Origin: Nocardioides sp. zg-1308
Lineage (GTDB): Bacteria; Actinomycetota; Actinomycetes; Propionibacteriales; Nocardioidaceae
NCBI RefSeq assembly: GCF_013155375.1
Contig: NZ_JABJQY010000002.1
Location: forward strand, 930,001-994,000
DNA length: 64,000 nucleotides
Reading direction: 5' to 3'
Of the stretch, positions 1 to 10,535 are shown piece by piece; position 1 is the stretch's first letter, and each line of letters begins with the position of its first letter. The notes beneath the pieces were generated by a model. The model worked only from the letters and a program-made list of their open reading frames with translations. It did not search any database and was not told where the DNA came from. A program made the translations under genes and the position numbers.

Positions 1-148
1 CGTGGTGGCGGCCGTGGTGCTCGGGGAGTCGCTCGGTCCGGCCGCGGTCGTCGGCATCCTGCTCGTCCTCGGAGCGGTGGCCGGGCTCGGCCGGCCGGCC
101 GCCGCGGCGGGGCCGGTGCTGCCCGACCCGGACCCGGGCCGCGGCTGA
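1..148 (+). CDS. C-terminal end of an EamA/DMT-family transporter (partial)
   Basis: The open frame enters from the left edge and stops with TGA at 146-148, giving the last 48 residues of a membrane protein. The visible part reads LGESLGPAAVVGILLVLGAV. This matches the end of the last transmembrane helix of EamA (drug/metabolite transporter) proteins, where a conserved G-E-x-L/P precedes a glycine-rich helix. A short Pro/Asp-rich cytoplasmic tail follows. EamA proteins are ten-helix inner-membrane exporters of metabolites. The substrate cannot be told from this fragment. Confidence 0.6.
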   Translation, partial: VVAAVVLGESLGPAAVVGILLVLGAVAGLGRPAAAAGPVLPDPDPGRG

Positions 149-155
149 GCGGTGC

Positions 156-1097
156 TCAGCTGGCGGCGGTCGGGTAGAGCACCTGCACGGTCACCCAGTC
201 CACGAACATGCTGTGCCGCGAGCCGCCGGGCAGCATGTGCTCCGGCTCGACGTCCTTGTTGGACAGCCGCAGGTGGAACGGCACGGCGTTGCCGGGCACG
301 CGGCGGGCGTCGGGCGTGGAGTCCACGGTGTAGGCCTGGTTGCCCGAGCCGTCCTTGGCCTCGTAGTGCACCTGCTCCCCACCGACCGTGAACTCCGCGT
401 GGTACTCCCAGAACGTCTCCCACGGCTTCGCGCCGTCGGCGAAGGCCTGCCCGACCGGCCACAGCTCGGGCGAGAGGCCGGCGGCGCCGCACTCGTCGAC
501 GTCGTTCTCGACGCTCTCGTCGTAGCAGATGTGCGAGCCCAGCTGGGCGCCCGCGACCTTGCGCGGGCCGTAGCTCTCGATGACGTCGATCTCGCGGGGG
601 TCGACCGGGTTGGGGTGCTGGACCCACAGCGCGGCGTAGTTCCTGCTCGTGTCGGGCATCACCAGGCTCGCCGACACCCGGACGCGCGTCCCGGCCGGGA
701 GCATCCACCCGGGTGTCGAGCGGATCTGGGCGACGTGCCCCACCTCGAGCTGGCCGAGGCCGTTGAGCGCGGCCGCGTTCCAGTTGGTCATGTGGTGCCA
801 CTGGTCGGGCCAGGTGCCGGCGGGGCCGTCGAAGTGGTCGGCGAAGAGGGTCTCCCACGCGGGCGGCGCCGGGGTGGGTGGCGCTGCCGTGGGCGGCGCG
901 GTGGTCGGCGGCGCCTCGGTGGGGGCCGTCGTGGGCGCCGTCGTGGCGGGCGGTGCCGCGCGCCGGGGGCCGGACACCTTGGTGGGCCACGTGCCCGGGC
1001 CCAGGCACGCCGTGGCCAGGAGCAGCAGCGCGCCGACCAGCACCGCTGCGCGCCAGGCCGTCCTGCCACCCACCTGATGGCGCGCGAGCCGGGACAT
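156..1097 (-). CDS. Secreted GH16-like (laminarinase/glucanase fold) lipoprotein
   Basis: This 313-residue exported protein starts with a basic n-region and a hydrophobic helix (about 15-30) ending in LATAC, an imperfect lipobox with Cys31. A Thr/Pro/Ala-rich linker (about 45-80) probably spans the cell wall. The rest is a beta-sandwich-like domain. The motif E169-I-D171-V-I-E174 fits the GH16 catalytic signature ExDxxE, in which the first Glu is the nucleophile and the last the acid/base. The family cuts beta-1,3/1,4-glucans, and the substrate here is unknown. The gene converges with the transporter fragment and is transcribed alone. The lipobox lacks the usual Leu at -3, so simple secretion is also possible. 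Confidence 0.7.
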   Translation of the reverse strand: MSRLARHQVGGRTAWRAAVLVGALLLLATACLGPGTWPTKVSGPRRAAPPATTAPTTAPTEAPPTTAPPTAAPPTPAPPAWETLFADHFDGPAGTWPDQWHHMTNWNAAALNGLGQLEVGHVAQIRSTPGWMLPAGTRVRVSASLVMPDTSRNYAALWVQHPNPVDPREIDVIESYGPRKVAGAQLGSHICYDESVENDVDECGAAGLSPELWPVGQAFADGAKPWETFWEYHAEFTVGGEQVHYEAKDGSGNQAYTVDSTPDARRVPGNAVPFHLRLSNKDVEPEHMLPGGSRHSMFVDWVTVQVLYPTAAS

Positions 1098-1201
1098 CAG
1101 CCTCCCCCAGGATGGTCAGTGGTGTCGGTCGGGTGACGGGACGGGTGTCGCGATCCTCGTCCGGCGATGCTACGCATCCGCGACAAGGGATGGTCGGAGG
1201 C

Positions 1202-3379
<2,178 letters not shown>

Positions 3380-3588
3380 TCCCGCTCCTCATCCCCCACG
3401 AATCGCCCCGCGGATCCCCCGCGCACCACTGCCCCTGCTCCCCGGGCAGACCGACAAGCGTACCGGCGAGCACCGACCATCGCCGACTTACCGACGAACG
3501 GCGGCACCACCGTCGGCGCGGGGCCGGCGGTGTTGGATGGCCTCGAGGACGGCACGAGCGACGGCACGGAGGACGGGCGGACCACGAC

Positions 3589-4545
3589 GTGGAGCACGAG
3601 CAGGCGCGGGGACGCACCCGGTGGTCGCCCGCTGTCGCCGGCGCGCTCGTCGCGGCGCTCGTCGTGGCGCTGCCCCGGCTGCTGGCCGAGGACGAGCCGG
3701 CACCGACCGGCGTGCGGCCCGTGTGCGTGGACTCCCCCGACGCCCCCGCGGGCGCGATCGGCGAGCAGGAGGCGACCTGGGTGCGCTTCTGCCCGCTCGC
3801 CGACGAGGGGGCCGCGCAGCGCGTGCGCCACCCGCAGGGCGTCATCACCGGCGGGCTCGCCGCCTCGGTCGCGGCCACCCTGGCGCAGACGGAGGCCGGA
3901 CGCCCGGTGTGCACGGCGGGCGCGGCGACTCCCGGGCCCACGGGCCTGTTCCGCATCGAGGTCGGCCTCGCCGACGGCCGCGTCGCCGAGCTGGACGGCG
4001 ACACCGGCTGCAGCACCCGCGACGAGCTGCTGTTCAGCCAGCTCGAGACCACCCTGCTGATGGAGGCGGCCGCGGGCAGCGGCCCGCCGTCGGCCGCGCC
4101 GGCGCCCGTCACCTGCCCCGAGCGCTTCACGACCACCGCCACCAACCGCGACGGCGCCTCCGCCCCCCGGCTGGCCGGCGACCCCGCCACCGTCCCGCTC
4201 CTGCCGCTGCCGGCCGTCGCGGTCGACGTCTGCGCCTACTCCGGGAGCGGCGAGGTGCGCCGGCTGGCGGACCAGTGGCAGGTCGGCCCGCCGACGTCGG
4301 AGCAGGTCCGCGCGGCCGCCACCCTGCAGCACGTCCCGGGCGCGATGGCCGACTGCGAGCCCGCGCCCGGGCTGACGTCGTACGTCGTCGTCCTGACCGA
4401 CGCCACCGGCACCGCCCGGACGCTCACCCTCGACCCGACCGCGTGCTCGCCGCTGCGCGCCGCGGTCGGCACCCCACCGGTCGACACGCACCTCGGCCTG
4501 GCGACCCGGCGACTGGTCCGCCTCGTCGCGCGCAGCGGTCCCTGA
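3589..4545 (+). CDS. Membrane-anchored extracytoplasmic protein of unknown function
   Basis: This 318-residue protein has a short charged N-terminus, one hydrophobic helix (about 14-29) and an exported remainder. The helix has no lipobox or clear cleavage site, so it probably acts as a signal anchor. The outer part contains several cysteines (for example in RPVCVDS, VRFCPLA and RPVCTAG) that could form disulfides, and a Ser/Pro/Ala segment near 170 separates two similar-sized halves. I recognise no family. The ATG was chosen because the hydrophobic helix follows directly. An upstream in-frame start is possible. It is divergent from the HelR gene and has no operon partner. Confidence 0.6.
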   Translation: MEHEQARGRTRWSPAVAGALVAALVVALPRLLAEDEPAPTGVRPVCVDSPDAPAGAIGEQEATWVRFCPLADEGAAQRVRHPQGVITGGLAASVAATLAQTEAGRPVCTAGAATPGPTGLFRIEVGLADGRVAELDGDTGCSTRDELLFSQLETTLLMEAAAGSGPPSAAPAPVTCPERFTTTATNRDGASAPRLAGDPATVPLLPLPAVAVDVCAYSGSGEVRRLADQWQVGPPTSEQVRAAATLQHVPGAMADCEPAPGLTSYVVVLTDATGTARTLTLDPTACSPLRAAVGTPPVDTHLGLATRRLVRLVARSGP

Positions 4546-4561
4546 CCTCACCACGTCGGCG

Positions 4562-4990
4562 TCACCACACCAGCACGACCGCTCCCACCGCGCAGACCAC
4601 CGCCCCGGCGGTGCGGACCTGGTCGGCGAGGCGGAGGCCGCGCAGCAGCTCGGGTCGCTCGGCCGCCGGGGCGGTGGCCAGGCGACCGTGGGTCGGCGCC
4701 GCCACCGCGGCTGTGGTGAGGACCGCCACGGCGCCGCCGGCGAGCGCGAGCCAGGTGCCCTCCGCCCCCGGCTCGACGACCGCGGTCCAGGCGAGCAGCG
4801 CCACGAAGGGCAGGTAGATCACCGCGACCAGCGGGGTGATCCGTCGCGAGTGCCGCTCGTGGGCCGTCGCCCAGCCCGCGTCCGGGACGTCGGCGAGCGC
4901 CGGGTAGACCACGAGGGCGACGGTGAGCTGGAAGCCGAGGTGCGCCCCTGCGACGAGGAGCAACCACGGGGCGGGGCCGGACAGGGTCAT
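4562..4990 (-). CDS. Small four-helix membrane protein
   Basis: This 142-residue protein has four predicted transmembrane helices (about 8-28, 50-70, 80-97 and 122-141). A histidine/arginine-rich segment (HERHSRR) lies between helices 1 and 2. The layout is like small DUF1772-type membrane proteins, but I cannot assign it firmly. Its ATG overlaps the stop of the upstream dehydrogenase gene by four bases (ATGA), so the two are translationally coupled and probably act together. Confidence 0.6.
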   Translation of the reverse strand: MTLSGPAPWLLLVAGAHLGFQLTVALVVYPALADVPDAGWATAHERHSRRITPLVAVIYLPFVALLAWTAVVEPGAEGTWLALAGGAVAVLTTAAVAAPTHGRLATAPAAERPELLRGLRLADQVRTAGAVVCAVGAVVLVW

Positions 4991-5688
4991 CCGAAGGCGT
5001 CCGCGCCCAGGTCGTGCTCGCCCGCGGCGAGCGCGTCGACGATGCGGCGGGCCACCTCGGCGGGGTCCTTGCCGGCCGGCAGCCGCGGCGCGGCGCCGGA
5101 GATCGGCCGACCCGCGAGGCCGGTCTCGGTGTGCGGCGGGCGTACGTCGACCACGTCCACCCGGCTGCGTCGCAGCTCGGTGCGCAGGGCGGTCGTGGCC
5201 GCGCTCAGGGCGGCCTTGCTCGCCGAGTAGGCGGCCATCCGCGGGAGCGGCTGCTCGGCGACCACGGCGCTCAGCTGCACGACCCAGCCCTGCGACTCCT
5301 CGAGCAGCGGGAGCACCCGGCGCAGCAGGAAGAGCGGGCCCACCACGTTGGTGAGGAACAGCTCCTCGACGACCTCGTCGGGGGTCTCGACGAGGGATCC
5401 GAAGGCCACGACGCCGGCGGCGTTGACCAGCCCGTCGAGGCCACCGAGGTGCTCGCGGGCCGCGGCGGCGACGGCGTCGCCCGCCCGCGCGTCGCCGAGG
5501 TCGGCCACCACGGGCGTGCCGGTGCCGAGGGCCGCCAGCCGGTCGGCGTCGCGACCGACCACGAGGAGGCGGGCGCCACGTCCGGCGAGCTCCGCGACGA
5601 GGAGCGACCCGAGGGCGCCGCTCGCGCCGACCACGGCGATGCGGGCACCCGACAGCTCACGTGCGGCACCCGTGCGTTGCTCGGCCAT
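4987..5688 (-). CDS. Short-chain dehydrogenase/reductase
   Basis: This is a classical Rossmann-fold oxidoreductase of about 233 residues. It shows the nucleotide-binding glycine motif GASGALG near the N-terminus, the structural NAAG motif and the catalytic YSASK (YxxxK) motif. An NAD(P)(H)-dependent alcohol/ketone interconversion is expected, with unknown substrate. The start MAEQRTG was preferred over an ATG eight codons earlier because GAGGA lies seven bases upstream of it. The gene is first in a two-gene operon and overlaps the following membrane-protein gene by four bases. Confidence 0.85.
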   Translation of the reverse strand: MAEQRTGAARELSGARIAVVGASGALGSLLVAELAGRGARLLVVGRDADRLAALGTGTPVVADLGDARAGDAVAAAAREHLGGLDGLVNAAGVVAFGSLVETPDEVVEELFLTNVVGPLFLLRRVLPLLEESQGWVVQLSAVVAEQPLPRMAAYSASKAALSAATTALRTELRRSRVDVVDVRPPHTETGLAGRPISGAAPRLPAGKDPAEVARRIVDALAAGEHDLGADAFG

Positions 5689-5765
5689 GACGTCCTCCTC
5701 GGCAGGTCTCACCTGCTTCTCCGCCGGAGGAGGCCGATCGGATGCACCCGGGGCCGGTTGCGCCG

Positions 5766-6554
5766 CTACTTCTTCCGCGACAGGAACGCGGTCATCGCCT
5801 CGCGCGCCTCGTCGCTGGCGAACAGCCGCGCGCTGGTGGTGGCCATCTCGTCGCCGAGCGCGTCGATGCGGGCCACGAGGTCGCGGTTGAGGATGCGCTT
5901 GGACTCGCGCAGCCCCTGGGCGGCCCCGGTGGCGAGGCTCGCGCAGATCGCGGCGACCTCGTCATCGAGGCGGTCGGCGGGCACCGTGCGGGTCACGAGG
6001 CCGTACGCCGCCGCCTCGGCGCCGCTGAACACCTCGCCGCCGAGCGTGGTGAGGGCGGCCGCGCGGGGGCTCATCCGGTGGTGGACGGTGAGGCTGATGA
6101 TGGCGGCCGCCAGCCCCAGCTTGACCTCGGTGAGCGCGAAGGTCGCGTCCTCGGCGCTGACCGCGACGTCGGCGGCGGCGACGATGCCGATGCCGCCCGC
6201 CCGCACCGCGCCGAGGTTCTTGGTGACCACCGGCTTGTCGAGGGTGGCGATGAGCCGCTGGAGGTCGACGATGCGCCGGGCACCCACCTCCATGCCCTCG
6301 GTGGTCGCCTCGGCCAGGTCGGCGCCGGAGCAGAACACCCGGCCGGAGCTCTCGACGAGCACCACGCGGACGTCCCCGTCCTCCCCCGCCCGCTCGAGGT
6401 GGGCGACCAGCTCGGTGACCAGCCGGCGACTCAGCGCGTTGCGGTTGGCGGGGCTGTCGAGGGTGATCCTGGCGACGGAGTCCGCGACGGCGTAGTGGAC
6501 CAGCTCGTCGTGGACCGCCTCGTCCCGGACCAGTGGGGTGGGCGCATCGGTCAT
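5766..6554 (-). CDS. Enoyl-CoA hydratase/isomerase family protein
   Basis: This crotonase-fold protein of about 262 residues contains a substrate-pocket segment (ANRNALS), the oxyanion-hole region FCSGADLAEA and a second glycine-rich segment (GGIGIVAAAD). An acidic residue sits in the usual catalytic area (FALTEVKLGLA). Family members hydrate or isomerise enoyl-CoA thioesters in fatty-acid or amino-acid breakdown. The start MTDAPTP has an AGGA motif at suitable spacing. ATGs 9 and 69 bases upstream are less likely. It is divergent from the molybdopterin oxidoreductase gene, and only about 75 bases separate the two starts. Confidence 0.85.
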   Translation of the reverse strand: MTDAPTPLVRDEAVHDELVHYAVADSVARITLDSPANRNALSRRLVTELVAHLERAGEDGDVRVVLVESSGRVFCSGADLAEATTEGMEVGARRIVDLQRLIATLDKPVVTKNLGAVRAGGIGIVAAADVAVSAEDATFALTEVKLGLAAAIISLTVHHRMSPRAAALTTLGGEVFSGAEAAAYGLVTRTVPADRLDDEVAAICASLATGAAQGLRESKRILNRDLVARIDALGDEMATTSARLFASDEAREAMTAFLSRKK

Positions 6555-6594
6555 GGCCGTCATCCTGCCGCACCCCCCACCCCCACCCCGCACC

Positions 6595-6622
6595 CCATCC
6601 GTCGGGGCTCCGGCTCCGAACA
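6595..6622 (+). promoter_or_regulatory. Predicted SigK-type promoter of the molybdopterin oxidoreductase gene
   Basis: CCATCC at 6595-6600 and CGAACA at 6617-6622 are separated by exactly 16 bases. As I recall it, the mycobacterial SigK consensus is CCATCC-N16/17-CGAATA. The ATG of the next gene begins seven bases after the -10 element, so the transcript should be leaderless. The same two boxes with the same spacing recur at 8318 and 63337. Confidence 0.7.
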
Positions 6623-6628
6623 CCGACC

Positions 6629-8173
6629 ATGCAGACCCCTGAGCGGCAGTCCCGCTGGCACCTCCTGCGCCACGCGGCGTACGGCGTGCTCGCCACGGTC
6701 GTCGGCCTGGCCGCCGCGCACCTCGTCGCGGCGCTGACCGTGCCGGCCGCGTCGCCCGTCCTCGCCGTCGGGTCGACCGTCATCGACCTCACGCCGACCC
6801 CGCTGAAGGAGTGGGCGATCCGGCAGTTCGGCACCGCCGACAAGCTGATCCTCGTCGGCTCGGTCATCGTGGTCGTGCTGGTCCTCGCCGCCGTCGCGGG
6901 CGTCGTCGCCGCACGTCGCGAGACACCGGGTCTGCTCATCGTCGTGGGGCTGGCCGGCATCGCCGGCCTGCTCGCCGTCCTGCGCCCGGGTTCCGGGCCG
7001 CTGGACGTGGTCCCTGCCCTGGTCGCCGCGGTCGTGGCCGCCACGTCGTTGTGGTGGCTGCACCGCGTCGACGACCGGGGCAGCGTCGAACCGTCGCCAC
7101 AGGGGGGCGACGGACCGACCCGGCGCGGGGTCGTGCTGGCGAGCGGCGGCCTCGCCGCAGCCGCAGTGACCATGGGGGCCCTCGGCCGCTGGGTGACGTC
7201 GTACCGCCTCGGCGGCACCGACGTCGCGCTGCCGGTCGCCACCGACCCCGCGTCGTCCTTCCCCGCCGGCCTGGAGGAGATGTACGACGGCATCACGCCG
7301 CTGCGCACCCCCACGGCCGACTTCTACCGGGTCGACACGCGGCTCAGCGTCCCGGCCGTCGACGTCGACTCCTGGACCCTCACCATCGACGGCGACGTCG
7401 AGCGCGAGGTCACCCTGACCTTCGACGACCTGACGAAGATGCGCACGGTCGAGCGCGACATCACGCTCACCTGCGTCTCCAACGAGGTCGGCGGGCCCTA
7501 CGTCGGCGGCGCCCGCTGGCTGGGCGTGCCGCTGCGCGACATCCTCGACCGCGCCGGGATCGACGCCACGAAGGCCGACCAGATCCTGTCCACCGACGTC
7601 GACGGCATGACCATCTCGACGCCGCTCGACGTGGCCCTGGACGGTCGCGACGCCCTCATCGCCATCGGCATGAACGGCGGCCCGCTGCCGCGCACCAACG
7701 GCTTCCCGGCGCGCATGGTCGTGCCCGGCCTCTACGGCTTCGTCTCCGCCTGCAAGTGGATCACCCGGATGACGCTGACCACCTACGAGGCCGAGCAGGC
7801 CTACTGGACCGAGCGCGAGTGGGCGATCGACGCGCCGATCAAGATCTCGAGCCGGATCGACACCCCCAAGCCGCTCTCGAGCACCGCCGGCGGCAAGGTC
7901 ATCGTGGGCGGCATCGCCTGGGCGCAGGGCGTCGGCATCGACAAGGTCGAGGTGCGCATCGACGGCGAGGCCTGGCGCCCGGCCCAGCTCGGCCCCCAGG
8001 TGACCGACGACTACTGGCGCCAGTGGTACCTCGAGTGGGACGCCGAGCCCGGCCGCTACCTCATCGCCTGCCGCGCCACCAACAAGGACGGCGACGTCCA
8101 GTCCGACGTGCGGATGACGCCGTTCCCGGAGGGCTCGAGCGGGGTCCAGGAGATCTCGGTGCGCATCCCCTGA
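6629..8173 (+). CDS. Membrane-anchored molybdopterin-dependent oxidoreductase (sulfite-oxidase family)
   Basis: This is a 514-residue protein. Four membrane helices (about 17-35, 72-95, 100-118, 127-143) and a fifth after an RR pair (about 166-185) precede an exported sulfite-oxidase-type domain. Cys282 in LTCVSNEVGG sits where the molybdenum-binding cysteine lies in this family, and the C-terminus has the dimerisation-type beta domain. It probably oxidises or reduces an extracytoplasmic sulfur compound, and the electron partner is unknown. No molybdenum-cofactor synthesis gene is in the window. It sits directly upstream of the FAS1 lipoprotein-sigK-rskA set and has a SigK-type promoter. The start at 6629 fits that leaderless promoter better than the ATG at 6533. 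Confidence 0.85.
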   Translation: MQTPERQSRWHLLRHAAYGVLATVVGLAAAHLVAALTVPAASPVLAVGSTVIDLTPTPLKEWAIRQFGTADKLILVGSVIVVVLVLAAVAGVVAARRETPGLLIVVGLAGIAGLLAVLRPGSGPLDVVPALVAAVVAATSLWWLHRVDDRGSVEPSPQGGDGPTRRGVVLASGGLAAAAVTMGALGRWVTSYRLGGTDVALPVATDPASSFPAGLEEMYDGITPLRTPTADFYRVDTRLSVPAVDVDSWTLTIDGDVEREVTLTFDDLTKMRTVERDITLTCVSNEVGGPYVGGARWLGVPLRDILDRAGIDATKADQILSTDVDGMTISTPLDVALDGRDALIAIGMNGGPLPRTNGFPARMVVPGLYGFVSACKWITRMTLTTYEAEQAYWTEREWAIDAPIKISSRIDTPKPLSSTAGGKVIVGGIAWAQGVGIDKVEVRIDGEAWRPAQLGPQVTDDYWRQWYLEWDAEPGRYLIACRATNKDGDVQSDVRMTPFPEGSSGVQEISVRIP

Positions 8174-8215
8174 GCGGGGGTCCGATCCCTGATCCGATCC
8201 CTGTGCCGCACTGCC

Positions 8216-8275
8216 GTCGGGCGGTGGGTGACGCAGGTCCTGAGCCTCCAGGACCTGCGCCACCCACCGCCCGAC
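8216..8275. terminator. Very strong intergenic hairpin
   Basis: Arms 8216-8230 and 8261-8275 pair perfectly over 15 bases, and 8233-8242 pairs with 8249-8258 over 10 bases. The two stems are separated by a 2x2 internal loop, and the apical loop is six bases (AGCCTC). The hairpin lies 42 bases past the molybdopterin oxidoreductase stop, so a terminator or mRNA 3'-end stabiliser is likely. No U-tract follows. Confidence 0.6.
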
Positions 8276-8317
8276 GTCGTTCCTCCGAGATTGGACAAAC
8301 ATTTCCCAGATCCGACC

Positions 8318-8345
8318 CATCCGGTCGTCCCACGGCCCCGAACAC
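8318..8345 (+). promoter_or_regulatory. Predicted SigK-type promoter of the FAS1 lipoprotein gene
   Basis: CCATCC at 8318-8323 and CGAACA at 8340-8345 have a 16-base spacer, identical in both boxes and spacing to the site at 6595. Transcription should begin about 50 bases before the lipoprotein start and may read on into sigK-rskA, because no separate SigK-type site precedes sigK. Confidence 0.7.
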
Positions 8346-8402
8346 CTCCTGAAAGCGGGCCACGACGGCCCACCCCAGTGGCTTCCAATGAAAGGCAACG
8401 CC

Positions 8403-9062
8403 ATGAACACCAAGCTCCGCACCCGCACCATGGGCATCGCCGCCCTCGCGCTGACCGCGTCCATGAGCCTGGCTGCCTGTGGCAGCGAGAGCGACTCCGA
8501 CACCGCAGCCGACGAGCCCACCACCTCCGAGTCGACCTCCGAGGCCCCCGCCGAGGAGTCGATGGAGTCCGAGTCGGCCGAGCCCGCCGCCTCCGGCCCG
8601 TTCGGTCCCGGCTGCGCCGGCGTCCCCACCGAGGGTGAGGGTTCCGTCGAGGGCATGGCCGACGACCCGGTCGCGACCGCCGCCTCCAACAACCCGCTCC
8701 TCAAGACCCTGGTCGCCGCGGTGACCGAGGCCGACCTCGTCGACACGCTCAACTCGGCCGAGGCGCTCACCGTCTTCGCCCCGACCGACGACGCCTTCGC
8801 CAAGATCCCGAAGAAGGACCTCAACGCGCTCCTCGCCGACAAGGAGGCGCTGACCACGGTGCTCACCCACCACGTCGTCGCCGGCCAGCTGTCCCCCGAG
8901 GACGTCGCGGGCGAGCACGAGACCCTCGCGGGCGACATGATCACCGTCGAGGGCGAGGGTGAGGAGTTCACCGCCGAGGGCGCAGCCGTCGTCTGCGGCA
9001 ACGTCTCCACCGCCAACGCCACCGTGTACGTCATCGACTCGGTGATGATGCCGCAGATGTGA
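8403..9062 (+). CDS. Fasciclin-domain (FAS1) lipoprotein, MPT83/MPT70-like
   Basis: This 219-residue protein has a signal peptide ending in the lipobox SLAAC (Cys26), an acidic Ser/Glu/Thr linker (about 28-65) and one FAS1 domain. The FAS1 H1/H2 hallmarks are visible in LTVFAPTDDAFAKI and in LTHHVVAGQLS. Mycobacterial MPT83/MPT70 are the best-known relatives and are SigK-controlled. FAS1 domains mediate adhesion or protein contacts at the cell surface. The start at 8403 uses AAAGG upstream, which lies within the alternative ATG at 8388. It stands between a SigK-type promoter and the sigK-rskA operon, matching the mycobacterial arrangement. Confidence 0.9.
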   Translation: MNTKLRTRTMGIAALALTASMSLAACGSESDSDTAADEPTTSESTSEAPAEESMESESAEPAASGPFGPGCAGVPTEGEGSVEGMADDPVATAASNNPLLKTLVAAVTEADLVDTLNSAEALTVFAPTDDAFAKIPKKDLNALLADKEALTTVLTHHVVAGQLSPEDVAGEHETLAGDMITVEGEGEEFTAEGAAVVCGNVSTANATVYVIDSVMMPQM

Positions 9063-9096
9063 TTCGTCCCCGGACGAACACTGCAAGGATGCTGAC

Positions 9097-9702
9097 GTGG
9101 ACCACGTGAGGCCCGTACCGGACGGGGCGCCCCAGGGCGTCCCGTCCGGGGGCGAACCAGCCCGGCTGTCCGACCTGCTCCAGCGGTCGGCGCTCGGGGA
9201 CGAGGCGGCCTTCGCCGCCTTCTACGACGCGACGTCCGCACGGGCGTACGGCCTGGCCCTGCGCGTGGTGCGCAACCCGGCCCACGCCGAGGAGGTCGCC
9301 CAGGAGGCCTACCTCGACGCCTGGCGCTCCAGCACCCGGTTCGACCCCGCCCGCGGCAGCGCCGCCGGCTGGCTCCTGACCATCGTCCACCGCAAGGCCG
9401 TCGACCGGGTCCGCTCGGTCGAGTCGGCCACCACCCGCGACGAGACCTGGAACCGTGAGACCGAGCCGGTCGACCACGACCAGACCGCCGAGTCGGCGCA
9501 CGCCTCCCTGGAGGCCGCGCGCGTACGCAGCGCCGTCGCCACCCTGACCGACGTGCAACGCCAGGCGGTCGAGCTCACCTACTTCGGCGGCTACACGCAC
9601 ACTGAGGTCGCCACCCTGCTCGACGTCCCGTTGGGCACAGCGAAGACACGAATACGCGACGGACTCATCCGCCTGCGAGACCTGATGGGAGTTGGCTCAT
9701 GA
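9097..9702 (+). CDS. sigK: ECF RNA polymerase sigma factor SigK
   Basis: This is a 201-residue ECF sigma factor. Region 2 (about 28-100) includes the AEEVAQEAYLDAW helix and the WLLTIVHRKAVDRVR segment. Region 4 (about 135-195) has the helix-turn-helix YTHTEVATLLDVPLGTAKTR. It directs RNA polymerase to SigK-type promoters and is held inactive by the downstream anti-sigma factor. The GTG start at 9097 has AAGGAT upstream. The stop overlaps the rskA start by four bases, the usual sigma/anti-sigma coupling. Assignment to SigK rests on the fasciclin lipoprotein and RskA neighbours and on the matching promoters. Confidence 0.85.
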   Translation: MDHVRPVPDGAPQGVPSGGEPARLSDLLQRSALGDEAAFAAFYDATSARAYGLALRVVRNPAHAEEVAQEAYLDAWRSSTRFDPARGSAAGWLLTIVHRKAVDRVRSVESATTRDETWNRETEPVDHDQTAESAHASLEAARVRSAVATLTDVQRQAVELTYFGGYTHTEVATLLDVPLGTAKTRIRDGLIRLRDLMGVGS

Positions 9703-10397
9703 GCGACATGCACAAGCTCACGGGCGCCTACGCCGTCGACGCCGTCGACGACCTCGAGCGTGCCCGCTTCGAGCAGCACCTGTCGGAGTGCGAGGACTGC
9801 CGCGCCGAGGTCAGGGAGCTCCGCGAGACCGCCGCGCTGCTGGCCGAGACCACGGCCGTCGCCGCCCCCGTCTCCCTGCGCGAGTCCGTGCTCTCCGGCA
9901 TCTCGCAGGTCCGCCCGCTCCCGCCGGTCGTCCCGGCCACCGCCACGACGTCCGTGCGGCGCCGCCTCCCTCTTCTCGTGGCTGCCGCCCTGGTCCTGAT
10001 CGCCGGACTCGGCGCTGTGGTGTGGCAGCCGTGGTCCGACGAGGTCCCGCAGCTGACCGCTGCCGAGCAGGTGCTGCAGGCCGAGGACGCCGAGAAGGTG
10101 TTCCTCGACCTCGGTGAGGCCGGCCGCGCGACGGTCGTCCGGTCCAAGGCCGAGGACCGCGCCGTCATCACGACCGAGGACATGGTGCCCGCGCCGGACG
10201 GCAAGGACTACGAGCTGTGGTTCATGTCGCCGGACGAGGAGTTCGTCCCGGCGGGGCTCATGCCCGACGACCCGGACCAGACCGTGGTGCTCGAGGGCTC
10301 GGCGGCCGACGCCGTCGCCGTCGGCATCACCGTCGAGCCCGACGGCGGGTCCGACGAGCCCAGCTCGGCGCCCATCGCCCTCTTCGAGCTCGCCTGA
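9699..10397 (+). CDS. rskA: Anti-sigma-K factor RskA
   Basis: This 232-residue protein has an N-terminal zinc-binding anti-sigma domain with the HxxxCxxC motif (His27, Cys31, Cys34), a single membrane helix (about 91-109) and an extracytoplasmic RskA C-terminal domain (about 115-232). It binds SigK at the membrane. In the family, release follows regulated proteolysis on an outside signal. The start overlaps the sigK stop by four bases. A long hairpin at 10433 probably ends the transcript. Confidence 0.9.
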   Translation: MSDMHKLTGAYAVDAVDDLERARFEQHLSECEDCRAEVRELRETAALLAETTAVAAPVSLRESVLSGISQVRPLPPVVPATATTSVRRRLPLLVAAALVLIAGLGAVVWQPWSDEVPQLTAAEQVLQAEDAEKVFLDLGEAGRATVVRSKAEDRAVITTEDMVPAPDGKDYELWFMSPDEEFVPAGLMPDDPDQTVVLEGSAADAVAVGITVEPDGGSDEPSSAPIALFELA

Positions 10398-10432
10398 CAC
10401 GCACCGCTCACGCACCATCCCAGCGTCCGGTC

Positions 10433-10471
10433 CAGCCGCCGGTCACCCGCCCGGCGGGTGACCCGCGGCTG
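10433..10471. terminator. Hairpin after sigK-rskA
   Basis: A perfect 10-bp stem (10441-10450 with 10454-10463, loop CCG) is extended past one mismatch by a 7-bp stem (CAGCCGC/GCGGCTG). It lies 36 bases after the rskA stop and is followed by a short T-containing stretch. It is most likely the transcription terminator that separates rskA from the next sigma factor gene. Confidence 0.7.
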
Positions 10472-10535
10472 AACTTTCGACGTGTCGGAGGCGCGAAGAC
10501 GTGCCCCGCACCCCCGTCCCGGGTAACAATCTCGG

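Noticed and set aside
3380..3588. Rifamycin-associated element before helR
   Set aside because: I looked for the GGGGCTTGCGGCAAGGCCC-type palindrome and did not find it on either strand.
9053..9080. SigK-type promoter directly before sigK
   Set aside because: CGAACA is present at 9075-9080, but the -35 position 16 bases upstream reads GCAGAT, not CCATCC, and the hexamer is part of a small hairpin.
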